A stretch of DNA of 64,000 nt from JAEUQQ01 sp963697285 (GCA_963697285.1 CAVONI010000012.1:806001-870000); one strand, 5' to 3'. Positions 40,501 to 49,624 are shown, numbered from the stretch's first letter. The notes: a model not told the origin generated them from the sequence alone. Made by a program: numbers and translations.

Positions 40501-40634
40501 AGGCGTTCAACCTGATGAACCACGGCAACGTGAAGAACGTGACCAACGTCTCGGGCGCCGACTTCGGCACGCCCACCGAGTACTTCCCCGGGCGTGAAGT
40601 GCAGTTCGGGGTGCGGTACCTGTTCGGCAAGTAA
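37538..40634 (+). CDS. Oar-like TonB-dependent outer-membrane receptor (frameshifted)
   Basis: About 1,030 residues. GGAGG lies six bases before the ATG at 37538; the signal peptide ends PVSAQVTG. A carboxypeptidase-regulatory domain (AVVGAVKDSSGAVLPGANVT...TTDAAGVYRFPLVPPGTYEISVELQGF) comes first, then a plug domain (LPLNSREFVDLVGLVPGATPVSGG, VSFLVDGVDNNDPLNG, VREFEVITTGYEAQFGRAQGGVTNVITRSGSN), and a long beta-barrel ending in FGVRYLFGK with the terminal aromatic-rich strand. This architecture is typical of acidobacterial Oar/CirA-type receptors for large substrates. The frame breaks at 37691, where removing one C restores NVTLRGGTLAAAGLTATT. The substrate is unknown. It is divergent from hom. 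Confidence 0.9.
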
Positions 40635-41082
40635 TCGCCTTTTGGCGCTCGGCGTCTCGACACGGCGGCGCTGCAGCGACCTGGTCGACGGAGACCTCAC
40701 GGGCGCGTGGGGTCTCCTCGCCTCCGTCTCGCCTCCGTCACGAAGTCGGCCACCGGCGCGTACGCGGCCTGCTCGAATCCCTCATCGCTCCCGCCGCGAG
40801 GCGACGGTTTCCACTGCAGCTTCCGCGTGCAGGCCTGGAACAGAAAGCCAGTCGGGCGCAGACTTTAGTCCGCGCGTCACAAACCTGCCACCACCCGTCG
40901 GGGTGCTCAATCTGCAAAATCGTTTCGTTTGTCGTCGCGAAATCCAGCCCGACCAATGGACCGTTTATTGCAGCGCTGCAAGAGTTCCACACAACGTCGC
41001 ACCCGGCCCACGTGGCCACGACGGGGCCTTTCGCCCACTGGACGATGCCATGCCGGGAGTGCGCGTGGCGGGAGAGACACGG
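40635..41082. other. Intergenic region with hairpin and sigma-54-like promoter
   Basis: A 448-bp gap. A 7-bp hairpin (GGAGACC at 40690-40696, GGTCTCC at 40711-40717) may end the receptor transcript. The second half contains the promoter-like element and palindrome at 40957-40981. No gene is supported. Confidence 0.5.
40957..40972 (+). promoter_or_regulatory. Sigma-54-like -24/-12 promoter
   Basis: TGGACCGTTTATTGCA has GG (40958-40959) and GC (40970-40971) separated by exactly ten bases and a perfect TTGCA -12 element. A 14-bp perfect palindrome, TTGCAGCGCTGCAA (40968-40981), overlaps the -12 part. The transcript would start about 100 bases before the PEP-CTERM gene. Confidence 0.45.
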
Positions 41083-42117
41083 ATGCATCGAACGTCACGA
41101 GCCCTCACTTCCACATTCGTCGTTGCGATCGGACTGATTGGCGCCACGAGCACACCGGCACGCGCGGCCGCCATCGTCATCAACCCGGATGCGGGACTCG
41201 CCGCCAACGCCTCCGCGCTCGCGGCGTTCAACCGGGCGGCCACCTACCTCGGATCGATGTTCTCGGACGCCGTGACCGTCAACATTGCCGCCGGCCTGTC
41301 GAACGCGTTCGGGAACCCGAACATCATCGGCAGCGCGAGCTCCACCCTTCTCGCCGGGTCCTACAGCACGATTCGCAATGCCGTGGTGGCTGACGCCGCA
41401 AACGAGCCGACCAACGCCATCGTGGCATCGCTTCCCACCGCTGCTCAATTCTCGGCGTTCATCCCCTCGGGCTTCTCGTTGAACGGCGCCGTGGCCCTGA
41501 CCTCGGCCAACGCGAAGGCACTCGGTTTCGCGGTCGCGGTGGCGTCGGACGGCACCATCACGTTCAACTCGAACTTCGCCTTCGACTACGACAACAGCGA
41601 CGGCGTGGGAGCCGGCCTGATCGACTTCGAGACCGTGGCGCTGCACGAGATCGCGCACACCCTGGGGTTCATCTCCTGGGTCGACCAGATCGATGGCACA
41701 CAACCGGAGGCGACGTATCTCGCGACACTCGACTTGTTCCGCTTCCCGGCCTCGGGCGCGCCCACCACGGGGGCAGAGTTCACCACGTTCGCCCGGTCGC
41801 TGGTCCCGGGCGCCGCGGCAGTCTTCAGCGACACCGTGAATGCCTGGAGGATGTCGACGGGAGTGACCAACGGCGATGGCCGCCAGGCCAGCCACTGGAG
41901 AGATGACGCCCTGAGTGGCGTCAACATCGGCATGATGGATCCGACGCTCGCCACGGGGGTGGCCTTCGGTGCCTCCTATGCCGACCTGCGGGCACTCGAC
42001 CTGATCGGATGGGACCTGCGAGCGCCGCAGCCGTCCGTGCCGGAACCGGCATCGCTGGGCTTGCTCGTCGCGGGCATGGCGCTCGTGCTGCGACGCCGCA
42101 CCGGTCGGGTGTCGTAG
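41083..42117 (+). CDS. PEP-CTERM-anchored metalloprotease-like protein
   Basis: A 344-residue exported protein (GGGAGAG upstream of the ATG at 41083; signal peptide to about residue 29, ARAAA). The zincin motif FETVALHEIAHTLGFISWVDQ (His about 188, Glu 189, His 192) and the later SHWRDDALSGVNIGMMDPTL fit the NF038122-type PEP-CTERM metalloprotease family. The C-terminus VPEPASLGLLVAGMALVLRRR is a textbook PEP-CTERM sorting signal: PEP motif, hydrophobic helix, basic tail. It should be processed by an exosortase and released or linked to exopolysaccharide. No exosortase gene is in the window. Confidence 0.88.
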   Translation: MHRTSRALTSTFVVAIGLIGATSTPARAAAIVINPDAGLAANASALAAFNRAATYLGSMFSDAVTVNIAAGLSNAFGNPNIIGSASSTLLAGSYSTIRNAVVADAANEPTNAIVASLPTAAQFSAFIPSGFSLNGAVALTSANAKALGFAVAVASDGTITFNSNFAFDYDNSDGVGAGLIDFETVALHEIAHTLGFISWVDQIDGTQPEATYLATLDLFRFPASGAPTTGAEFTTFARSLVPGAAAVFSDTVNAWRMSTGVTNGDGRQASHWRDDALSGVNIGMMDPTLATGVAFGASYADLRALDLIGWDLRAPQPSVPEPASLGLLVAGMALVLRRRTGRVS

Positions 42118-42433
42118 CGACAGGTCACGAACGGCCACAGACGCCAGGCGCGATCTCCGCTCCGCGGTATCGCGCCTGGCGTGTCTTCAGACCGCAGTCA
42201 CTGCTCGGCGTTGGCGTCGCAGGAGCGTCGATGCGCCGGCGTTCCGCCAGCCCCTACGCGGTCTTCAAAACCTGCCGTCGAGATGCCCGCAGCATCCTGC
42301 ACCCGCAGGATCGGGCACACCCGCCGGATCCGTGCCACTCCGACCCGGAGTCTCCGCGCACGGGCACGGCGCTGTAACATGCTCCGGCAGTTGAGCCTGC
42401 GTGGACTCCCCTTCATATCGCCCGAGGTCATCG
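42118..42433. other. Intergenic region with terminator-like hairpin
   Basis: A 316-bp gap between co-directional genes. It contains the hairpin at 42141-42182 and nothing else I can identify. Confidence 0.5.
42141..42182 (+). terminator. Hairpin after PEP-CTERM gene
   Basis: ACGCCAGGCGCGAT (42141-42154) and its exact reverse complement (42169-42182) enclose a 14-base loop, 24 bases after the stop. Only a short TGTCTTC follows, so it is a GC-rich terminator or 3'-end stabiliser. Confidence 0.6.
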
Positions 42434-45400
42434 ATGAAACGTCACACCCTGGTCGTCGCCTGCATCGCGATGGCGGTCACGGCCGCGTCCGGCAGCGCCG
42501 AGTCGACGCGGTTGCTTCGGCAGCCGACCGTCAGCGCCTCGCACATCGCGTTTGCGTACGCGAGCAACATCTGGGTCGTGGAGCGCGCCGGCGGCACGGC
42601 CAGGCGCCTCACGAGCTTCCAGGGGCAGGCGCTCAACCCGCGCTTCTCGCCCGACGGGAAGTGGATCGCGTTCAGCGGCGAGTATGCCGGCAACCTCGAC
42701 GTCTACGTGATCGCGGCCGAGGGCGGCGAGCCGAAGCGTCTCACCTGGCACACCGGCGCCGACACGGTGCAGGGCTGGACGCACGACGGATCGGCCATCG
42801 TCTTCGCGTCGTCGCGCGCGACCTGGGCGCCGAGCCCGGCGCCGCGCTTCTGGACGGTGCCGTCCGCAGGCGGCGTCGAGACTCCCATGGCCCTGCCCCG
42901 CGCCTTCCAGGGCCGCATCTCGCCAGATGGCTCGCGCATCGCGTACCGGGTGAACTCGTCGTGGGACGACGAGCGACGCAACTACCGCGGCGGGCAGAAC
43001 CGCCCCATCTGGATCGTGGACCTCAAGACCTACGACCTCGTCACGCCGCCGTGGACCGACTCGAAGGACATCGAGCCGGTGTGGGTCGGCAACGCGGTGT
43101 ACTTCCTCTCTGACCGCGACGGCGTGTCGAACGTCTGGTCGTACGACCTCGCGACGAAACAGCTCGCGCAGGCGACGAAGTTCACCGACTTCGACGTGAA
43201 GACGATGGACGGACGCAGCGACGCCGTGGTGTTCGAGCAGGCGGGCTACATCCACGAACTCGATCCGAAGACCGGCCGTGCACGCGTGGTCGACATCCGC
43301 GTGCTCGGAGACTTCCCGTGGATGATGCCGCGCTGGGACGACGTCACCGCACGCATGACGAACATCGCGCTCTCGCCCACGGGCAAGCGCGTAGTCGTCG
43401 AGGCACGCGGCGAGATCTTCACCGTCCCGGCCGAGAAGGGCGACATCCGCAACATCACCCGATCGAGCGGCACGGCCGAGCGCGCGCCCGCGTGGTCGCG
43501 CGACGGCAAGTGGGTCTCGTACTTCTCTGACAAGTCGGGCGAGTACGCGCTGGTGATCGAATCGCAGGACGGCATCACGCCGCCGCGCGAGATCGCGATC
43601 AAGAACGCCAAGCAGTACTACACGCCCTCGTGGTCGCCCGACTCGAAGAAGATCCTCTTCACCGACACCGACTTCAACGTGTGGGTGGTCGACGTGGCGA
43701 CCGGCCAGCCGAAGCTCCTCGGCAGCGATCCCTGGGCCGTCCCGCGACGCGTGGGGCAGCCGTCGTGGAGCCCGGACTCGAAGTGGGTGGCGTACGCGGC
43801 GCGCCTCGACACGCTGTTCCGCGCGATCTTCGTCGCGAACGTCGAGACCGGCGAGAAGCGACAGGTCACGGATGGTCTCGCCGACGCGACGTTCCCCGTG
43901 TGGGATGCGAACGGGAAGTACCTGTGGTTCCTCGCCTCGACCAACATGGGCCTGGGATCGCAGTGGCTCGACATGACCTCGTACGACCGCGAGGAGACCT
44001 TCGGCCTCTATCTCGCGGTGCTGAAGAAGGGCGAGGCCAGCCCGCTGCTGCCTGAGAGCGACGAGGACAAGGGTGCCCCTGTCGAGGCGCCGCGTGCGGC
44101 ACCCTCGACGGCCCCGGCGTCGCCCGACGCGCCGGCTGCGGCCCCGACGCCACAGGCGGCGAATGGTGCCGCCGCGCCTCCGAACGTGGTCATCGACTTC
44201 GACGGACTGCAACAGCGCGTCGTGGCAGTCGACGGCGTGCCCGAACGCCAGTACTCCGAGTTGCGAACGGGCCTGACCGGCACGGTGTACTACCTGCAGG
44301 CGCCTGATGCCGGCAGCGGCGCCAGGGGCAACACGCTCCACCGCTACAAGCTGAGCGACCGCAAGACGGCGCTCTTCGTCAGCAACGTTGCCGAATACGA
44401 CGTCAGCGCTGACGGGAAGAAACTGCTCTACCGCACGCCGGCGCCCGGCGGTGGGCCGGGTGGTCCACCGGCAGGTGGTGGCGGCGACAGCCGGCCGTCG
44501 CTCTTCCTCGTCGATGCCGACAAGGCGCCGCCGACCGCGGGCACTGGCCGGCTCGACGTGTCGCTGCGCATGAACATCGACCCGAAGGCCGAGTTCACGC
44601 AGATGTTCAACGAGGGATGGCGCAACCAGCGCGACTACCTGTACGTCGAGAACATGCACGGCGCCGACTGGCCGAAGGTCAAGCAGATGTACTCGGCCCT
44701 GCTGCCCTACGCGATGCACCGCGCCGACCTCACGTACCTGATCGACATGATGGGCGCGGAGATCGCCATCGGCCACTCGTACGTGCGCGGTGGCGCCCTG
44801 CCCGAGGTGCCGACCTCGCCAGGCGGTCTGCTGGGGGCCGACTTCGTGGTCGAGAACCAGCGCTACCGCATCACGCGCATCTACGACAACGAGAGCTGGA
44901 ACCCCGACCTGCGGGCGCCCCTCGCGGCGCCAGGCGTCAACGTGTCGGTCGGCGACTACGTGCTCGCGGTGAACGGGGTCGAACTCACGGCACCCGACAA
45001 CATCTACCGCGTGCTCGACGGCACCGCCAACCGTCAGACCGTCATCACGGTGAACAGCCAGCCGACGATGGCGGGCGCGCGCCAGGTGACGGTGGTGCCG
45101 GTGGCCAACGAGCAGGGCCTGCGCACGCGCGCGTGGGTCGAGGCCAATCGCCGCCTCGTCGACAAGCTCTCGGGTGGCCAGCTCGCGTACGTCTACGTGC
45201 CCAATACCGGCCAGCCGGGCTACACGAGCTTCAACCGCTACTACTTCGCGCAGCAGGACCGCAAGGGCGCGATCGTCGACGAGCGGTTCAACGGCGGCGG
45301 GATCGGCCGCCGACTACATCATCGACGTCCTGCAGCGCGACTTCGACGGCTACTTCAACAACGTGGCTGGCGCGCGCGTGCCCTTCACCAGTCCCGCCGC

Positions 45401-45809
45401 GGGCATCTGGGGGCCGAAGGTGATGATCATCAACGAGATGGCGGGCTCGGGCGGCGACCTGATGCCGTACATGTTCAAGCGGCGCAGGATCGGGCCGCTG
45501 GTCGGCACGCGCACGTGGGGCGGCCTCGTGCACACGGCCGACTCACCGACGTTGCTCGATGGCGGCACGATGATCGCGCCGCGCGGCGGCTTCTTCACGC
45601 GCGACGGCAAATGGGCGGTCGAGAACGAAGGTGTCGGCCCCGACATCGAGGTTGAGAACTTCCCGAAGGACGTGATCGCCGGGCGGGATCCGCAACTCGA
45701 ACGTGCGGTCGAGGAAGCCCTGCGCCTCCTGAAGGAGAAGCCGGTGGATCGATTGATGAAGGAGCCGCCACCACCCACGTGGGGCAAGCGCAAGGTCGGC
45801 CTGCAGTAG
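42434..45809 (+). CDS. Tricorn-like S41 protease, secreted (frameshifted)
   Basis: About 1,125 residues, exported (ATG 42434, signal peptide ending SGSAES). An N-terminal beta-propeller pair is built of TolB/tricorn repeats (NPRFSPDGKWIAFSGEY, PSWSPDSKKILFTDTD, PSWSPDSKWVAYAARLD). A Pro/Ala-rich linker, a core domain with IGHSYVRGG (about 780), a PDZ domain (VGDYVLAVNGVEL) and the S41 catalytic domain with INEMAGSGGDLMPYMFKRR (Ser about 1005) follow. Tricorn homologues trim peptides made by other proteases. The frame breaks at 45300-45302; removing one A gives DERFNGGGSAADYIIDVLQ. The signal peptide points to periplasmic action, unlike the archaeal cytosolic enzyme. Confidence 0.9.
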
Positions 45810-45812
45810 CGG

Positions 45813-46148
45813 TCACGTCTTCCGATTCACCGGCCAGTGACACCACTTGCACCAGGTGTCGGCGGTCGTGATCGGGTGCGCGCAGGCGGGGCATTCGCCG
45901 GCGGGTTTGGCGGCACGTGTCGTCGCACGTGCCGCCGGACGCGCGGCTGAAGGGCGCACAGCGCCCGCCAGGCGGCTGGTGGCCCGTTCGGCGCGCGACG
46001 GTGCCGGCTTGTGTGCCGGTGCGGCAGGCGCCACGCGGATTGGCCGCAAGACATCCGGAAGCTTGAGGAAACAGTGGGGGCAGTAGGTCGGCCCGCTCTC
46101 CAGCGTCTTGAGGCAATGGGAGCAGGTGATGGTCGCCACGACAGCCAT
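45813..46148 (-). CDS. Double zinc-ribbon hypothetical protein
   Basis: A 111-residue protein with an N-terminal ribbon (TITCSHCLKTLESGPTYCPHC) and a C-terminal ribbon (GECPACAHPITTADTWCKWCHWPV), joined by an Ala/Pro/Arg-rich disordered linker. Eight cysteines in CxxC pairs can bind two zinc ions. No membrane helix. The ATG at 46148 starts right at the first ribbon; the frame extends to 46217 without homology. It ends three bases from the convergent tricorn-like gene. Function unknown. Confidence 0.7.
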   Translation of the reverse strand: MAVVATITCSHCLKTLESGPTYCPHCFLKLPDVLRPIRVAPAAPAHKPAPSRAERATSRLAGAVRPSAARPAARATTRAAKPAGECPACAHPITTADTWCKWCHWPVNRKT

Positions 46149-46217
46149 CCTACATCGGCTGGCCCCCGGTGGCGTCACGTCGGTGCGTTCACGGGTCAGC
46201 GCCGTGCACTCGTCCAC

Positions 46218-47336
46218 TCACTTCGCCAAGCGCGCCCGCCACGCCGCAAGCGCCTTCGCCTCGGCCTCGTCAGACAGCGCGAATCGCGGTTTCGCACGCC
46301 GCTCCTCGGGCACGGTCGCCCACCATGCGAGCGTGTCGGCGAGGGTCTGCTCGATCGGCCTGAATCCCAGCCCTGCCGCCACGACCTTGTCGTTCTTCAC
46401 TGACTGGTGGCCCTCGTCGTTGCCCCTCAGCATCACCCAGGGCACGGCGGCGTCAATCCCCTGCGACGCGAGGAAGTCGTAGTCGTCGACGAACACGAGC
46501 GTCGCTGCGGGATTGATGGCCGCGCGCGCGCGTTCATAGAATTCGCGCGATGACATCGGCCGCTTCGGGCCGACCACGTTGTAGATGCCCGCTTGCCGTT
46601 CCTCGACGAGCGCCACCATGAACTCCGCCAGGTCACGCACGTCGATGAACGCCACCGGATCGTCCTTCTTGCCCGGGGCGAGCACCTCCCCGCCCTTCGC
46701 CAGGCGCACGGGCCAGTACGGAAACCGATCGGTCGTGTCGCCCGGCCCGACGATGTACGTCGGCCGGATGATGACCGCGCGATCGCCGAACACGCGCTGC
46801 ACCTGCTGTTCGCACAGGGCCTTGTTGACGCCGAAGGTCTCGGATCCGTCCTTGGGATCCGAGAGCGTGGTGTGCGGCACGTCGCGTTCGTCGTATCCCC
46901 GCTTCAGGTACGGGTAGTAGACACCGGTCGACGAGGTGAACACGTACTGTCGGACGGCGTCCCGCAGCAGCTCGGTCGACTGCCGCACCCAGTCGGGATT
47001 CGTGGCGGAGTCGTCGATGACGACGTCCCACTTCCCTCCCTTGAGCGCGTCGAGTTGGCCGTTGCGATCGCCGATCAGCCGGGTGACGCCTGCCGGCAGG
47101 TCAGCCGTCCGCCGCCCACGCGTGAGCGTCGTCACCGTGTGCCCGCGCGACACGGCGTGGCGAACGAGGTGTGGGCCGATGAATCCCGTTCCACCCAGGA
47201 TGAGGATGTTCTTCGGTGCCCGTGCCGATCCTCGCGGAGGCCCGGACTGCGCCGACACCAAGACCGGGATGATGCGCGTTGCCAGCGCGCCACCCACGAG
47301 CGCCCCGGCACGGATGAACTCACGACGGCTCGTCAT
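46218..47336 (-). CDS. Tat-secreted NAD-dependent epimerase/dehydratase
   Basis: A 372-residue extended short-chain dehydrogenase. The N-terminus MTSRREFIRAGALVGGALATRIIPVLVSAQS is a twin-arginine signal, so the folded enzyme with its cofactor is exported. The Rossmann motif is ILILGGTGFIGPHLV (about 44-58). TSSTGVYYPYLKRGY carries the active-site Tyr region, and the rest (IRPTYIVGPGDTTDRFPYW, PVAFIDVRDLAEFMVALVE) fits nucleotide-sugar or isoflavone-reductase-like members. An exported epimerase is unusual; such Tat versions occur in Acidobacteria and Bacteroidetes with unknown substrates. Confidence 0.87.
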   Translation of the reverse strand: MTSRREFIRAGALVGGALATRIIPVLVSAQSGPPRGSARAPKNILILGGTGFIGPHLVRHAVSRGHTVTTLTRGRRTADLPAGVTRLIGDRNGQLDALKGGKWDVVIDDSATNPDWVRQSTELLRDAVRQYVFTSSTGVYYPYLKRGYDERDVPHTTLSDPKDGSETFGVNKALCEQQVQRVFGDRAVIIRPTYIVGPGDTTDRFPYWPVRLAKGGEVLAPGKKDDPVAFIDVRDLAEFMVALVEERQAGIYNVVGPKRPMSSREFYERARAAINPAATLVFVDDYDFLASQGIDAAVPWVMLRGNDEGHQSVKNDKVVAAGLGFRPIEQTLADTLAWWATVPEERRAKPRFALSDEAEAKALAAWRARLAK

Positions 47337-47406
47337 GACACCCCCTCGCTCGCGGTTTGCAGGCGGTTACGACCCCATTGTCGCAGAACATTGCTACCAT
47401 GGGCGG

Positions 47407-47820
47407 ATGGGCCTTGACGAACGCGCCTTCTTCATCGAGAAACCGGAGACACGACAGGGCCACCACCGCTGCCCCAAGTGTCGGCGGTCGGGCGACTACA
47501 GCATTCGCTGGGTGCGGCGTGTGAAGAAGGACCGGCTGCCACCCGGGGCCGACGAGGACGACAGGGCGAAGTTCGCGAAGATGCGCGACTACCTGCTGCG
47601 TCTCGATGACGAGGTCACGTGCAAGACGTGCGGGAAGCGGTTCGAGATCCCGTCGCAGCAGTCGATCATGTTCGTCGACCAGTTCGAGGGGTTGCCGAAC
47701 GACGAGGACCTCGAGCGCGAGATTGCCGCAGCGTCTCGCGGCCCGCAGGCACCCGCGGCCGACACGCCGGCGGCGCCAATCCCCGCACGCTTCACGCGCA
47801 AGACGACCGGCTGGAAGTAG
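47407..47820 (+). CDS. Zinc-ribbon hypothetical protein
   Basis: A 137-residue protein. HHRCPKCRRSGDYSIRWVRRVKKDRLPPGADEDDRAKFAKMRDYLLRLDDEVTCKTCGKRFEIPSQQSI has two CxxC knuckles about 52 residues apart, likely one split zinc site. The tail is acidic then Pro/Ala-rich. No family recognised. The stop is the TAG that opens a palindromic repeat (47818). It is divergent from the epimerase gene by 70 bp. Confidence 0.72.
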   Translation: MGLDERAFFIEKPETRQGHHRCPKCRRSGDYSIRWVRRVKKDRLPPGADEDDRAKFAKMRDYLLRLDDEVTCKTCGKRFEIPSQQSIMFVDQFEGLPNDEDLEREIAAASRGPQAPAADTPAAPIPARFTRKTTGWK

Positions 47821-47961
47821 GGGCCGGCGGCCCCTCCATCGCGGGTGCGTGCACGGGCCGCACGGGGGTGCGGCCCCGACATCGCGGGGCGTGCACGGGT
47901 CGCACGGGTGCGGCCCCGACGTCGCGGGGCGTGCACGGGCCGCGCGGGGGCGCGGCCCCTA
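47818..47961. repeat. GC palindrome family, tandem array (copies 9-12)
   Basis: Four copies in 144 bp between two convergent genes. The first (47818-47834) gives the stop of the zinc-ribbon gene. The next two are imperfect tandem units of 42 and 40 bp (starting 47851 and 47893; palindrome plus CGACRTCGCGGGGCGT). The last (from 47933) ends in CTA, the stop of the FAH-like gene on the minus strand (47959-47961). Confidence 0.85.
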
Positions 47962-49083
47962 CTGCTGCGGCGGGGGCACTGGCGACACGACGGTGTGCGT
48001 CTGCGTGCCGATCCCTTCGATCATGCAGGTCGCCGTGTCGCCCGCGCGCATCCAGCGTGGTTCCGCGCGCTCGATGTTGGTTCCCGCGGGGCTCCCGCCC
48101 GAGATCAGGTCACCAGGGTTCAGCGTCAGGATGTTCGACGCATAGTGCAGCAGCTCGTAGACGTTGTGCGACATGCGGCTCGTGTTCGAGTCCTGCATCA
48201 CGGTGCCGTTCAGCGTGAACGTGTGCTTGACGTTCATCGGATCCTTGATGAACTCCTTGGGCACGATGAACGGGCCGAGCGGTCCGAACGTGTCGTGGTT
48301 CTTCCCGACCAGCCAGTCTGACCCGCCCATCTTCCGGTCGCCGCGACCACCGCGATCCGAGACGTCGATCTGGATGGTGTAGCCGAAGATGTAGTCGGCC
48401 GCGCGTGCCACCGACACGTGGTGCGCCGGCTTGCCGATGACCACGTTGAACTCGCACTCGAAGTCGATGCGATCGCGGCCGCGCGGCATGCGGATGGGAT
48501 CGAAGGCGCCGATGACCACCGTCGGTGACTTGAGGAAGAGGTACGGATTGTCGCGCGTGTCGCCTGCCGGGCGCTCCCAGATGCCGGGCGCGGTCACCGG
48601 GGGAGGCGCTGCCGGCGCCGGCGTCCCGCCGCCCGCGCGCGCCTGCTGTTGCGCGATGCCCTGCGTGTGCTCCTGGTAGTTGCCGCCCGCGTTCAGGATG
48701 ATGGACGGCCTGACGGGCGGCAGCACCCTCAGGTCCTTGAGCGCGTAGACATACGCCGGCGCGCTCGACGCGCCCGCCACCTCGTTCACGACCGCGTAGA
48801 TGCGCGGCTTCAGTTCGGCATCGTAGCGGCTGATCAGGTCTTTCATGTCGGCGGGCATCCGCAGCTTCGCGAGCGCGGGCGTCTTGCCTTCCAGGGCCGC
48901 GCTGGCCGCCGCCAGGTCGATGACCTGCGTGTCTTTGAGGACGACCCCGACAAACGCCTTCCCGCTCCGCTCGAACGTGCCGAGCTTGAACGGTTCCCGC
49001 GGCCCGGCGCCCTGCGCGAACGCCACGGCGCCGCTGCCGAACACACCCACCGCCAGGACAACTGGAATCAACCGGCTCCGCAT
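47959..49083 (-). CDS. Secreted FAH-family protein
   Basis: A 374-residue protein with signal peptide (LIPVVLAVGVFGSGAVAFAQG) followed by a full FAH-fold domain: LNAGGNYQEHTQG, DRIDFECEFNVVIGKPAHHVSVARAADYIFGYTIQIDVSDRGGR, NHDTFGPLGPFIVPKEF, LTLNPGDLISGGSPAGT. The metal-binding Glu pair (about 215) is retained. FAH enzymes are normally cytosolic; an exported version is unusual and may act on periplasmic acylpyruvates or aromatic breakdown products. An insert GGGTPAPAAPPPVTAP after the first motif sets it apart from the cytosolic paralogue at 10939-11886. The stop comes from a palindromic repeat, and three more copies lie just upstream. Confidence 0.85.
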   Translation of the reverse strand: MRSRLIPVVLAVGVFGSGAVAFAQGAGPREPFKLGTFERSGKAFVGVVLKDTQVIDLAAASAALEGKTPALAKLRMPADMKDLISRYDAELKPRIYAVVNEVAGASSAPAYVYALKDLRVLPPVRPSIILNAGGNYQEHTQGIAQQQARAGGGTPAPAAPPPVTAPGIWERPAGDTRDNPYLFLKSPTVVIGAFDPIRMPRGRDRIDFECEFNVVIGKPAHHVSVARAADYIFGYTIQIDVSDRGGRGDRKMGGSDWLVGKNHDTFGPLGPFIVPKEFIKDPMNVKHTFTLNGTVMQDSNTSRMSHNVYELLHYASNILTLNPGDLISGGSPAGTNIERAEPRWMRAGDTATCMIEGIGTQTHTVVSPVPPPQQ

Positions 49084-49108
49084 GACTGCCTCCCATCCTC
49101 GATTGTTC

Positions 49109-49220
49109 GCGGGCCGCACTGGGGTGCGGCCCCTACGTGAACCATACGACCGTCACGGGCCGCACTGGGGTGCGGCCCTGATACGACCGTCACCGGGCGG
49201 CACTGGGGTGCGGCCCCCCA
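49109..49220. repeat. GC palindrome family, cluster of three (copies 13-15)
   Basis: Three inverted-orientation copies (GGGCCGCAC, loop TGGG, GTGCGGCCC) at about 49111-49136, 49157-49180 and 49194-49217, each followed by ACGTGA or ATACGACCGTCAC-like spacer. The middle spacer CGACCGTCACGGG repeats, so the cluster arose by tandem duplication of about 40-45 bp. Confidence 0.85.
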
Positions 49221-49300
49221 CGTGACGCGATCTCGTTCGATGTCGACGTGCGCAGCTAGTATCCGCCTCGAGGGCCCGCATCAACTGCCACCGCCGTGTC

Positions 49301-49340
49301 TTCTTTTGTCTTGTTTTGTCTCGCTTTGTCTCGTCGTGTC
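49301..49340. repeat. 10-bp tandem repeat, TTTTGTCTYG type
   Basis: Three to four imperfect copies of TTTTGTCTTG/TTTTGTCTCG. The T-rich bias stands out strongly from the GC-rich surroundings. Confidence 0.65.
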
Positions 49341-49386
49341 GGGCCGCGCCGCGACGCAGACCCGGCGCACTCGCCTCTTGGACCAC

Positions 49387-49484
49387 GAGCTCACGTGTGT
49401 TGAGGCCGAACCGACACCGGACCGGCACGTCCGGCAGGCTGGATTCGCACGTGCCCTGCACTCAACGCAACCGAGTCGAAGGGT
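49387..49484. repeat. Dispersed structured repeat, copy B
   Basis: Related to 33634-33729 over its whole length (GAGCTCACGTGTGTTGAGG to GAGTCGAAGGGT). Its central hairpin is CCGGAC with GTCCGG, differing in sequence from copy A but in the same place. Confidence 0.7.
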
Positions 49485-49624
49485 AGCTGGGCCGTAATCA
49501 AAGGATTGACACCGCCGCGCACGCGCAGTTATCGTCCGCCCACTTCCCAGGTGTGTGAATCGCGTCGGGCGCTCCTGCCCTCGGCCGGGGCGTCGTGTCT
49601 CAACTCGGTGCGCGGAGGCGTCGC

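Larger units (their letters stand above)
49221..49624. other. Intergenic region with two repeats
   Basis: About 400 bp without a gene. It holds a 10-bp-period tandem repeat (49301-49340) and a copy of the structured repeat (49387-49484). Confidence 0.5.

Noticed and set aside
37938..40700. 920-codon open frame antisense to the Oar-like receptor
   Set aside because: It is a shadow of the real gene in GC-rich DNA: composition is His/Arg/Val-rich, no domain is seen, and the sense frame encodes a clear receptor.
42428..44776. 782-codon open frame antisense to the tricorn-like protease
   Set aside because: Same reason: the sense strand has propeller and S41 motifs, and the antisense product has no recognisable sequence.
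47851..47962. Possible CRISPR array
   Set aside because: The 40-42 bp units are nearly identical along their full length with no variable spacers, and the core is the dispersed palindrome.
49153..49461. 102-codon minus-strand frame over the repeat cluster
   Set aside because: It translates palindrome copies, the T-rich tandem repeat and the structured repeat; there is no protein-like core.
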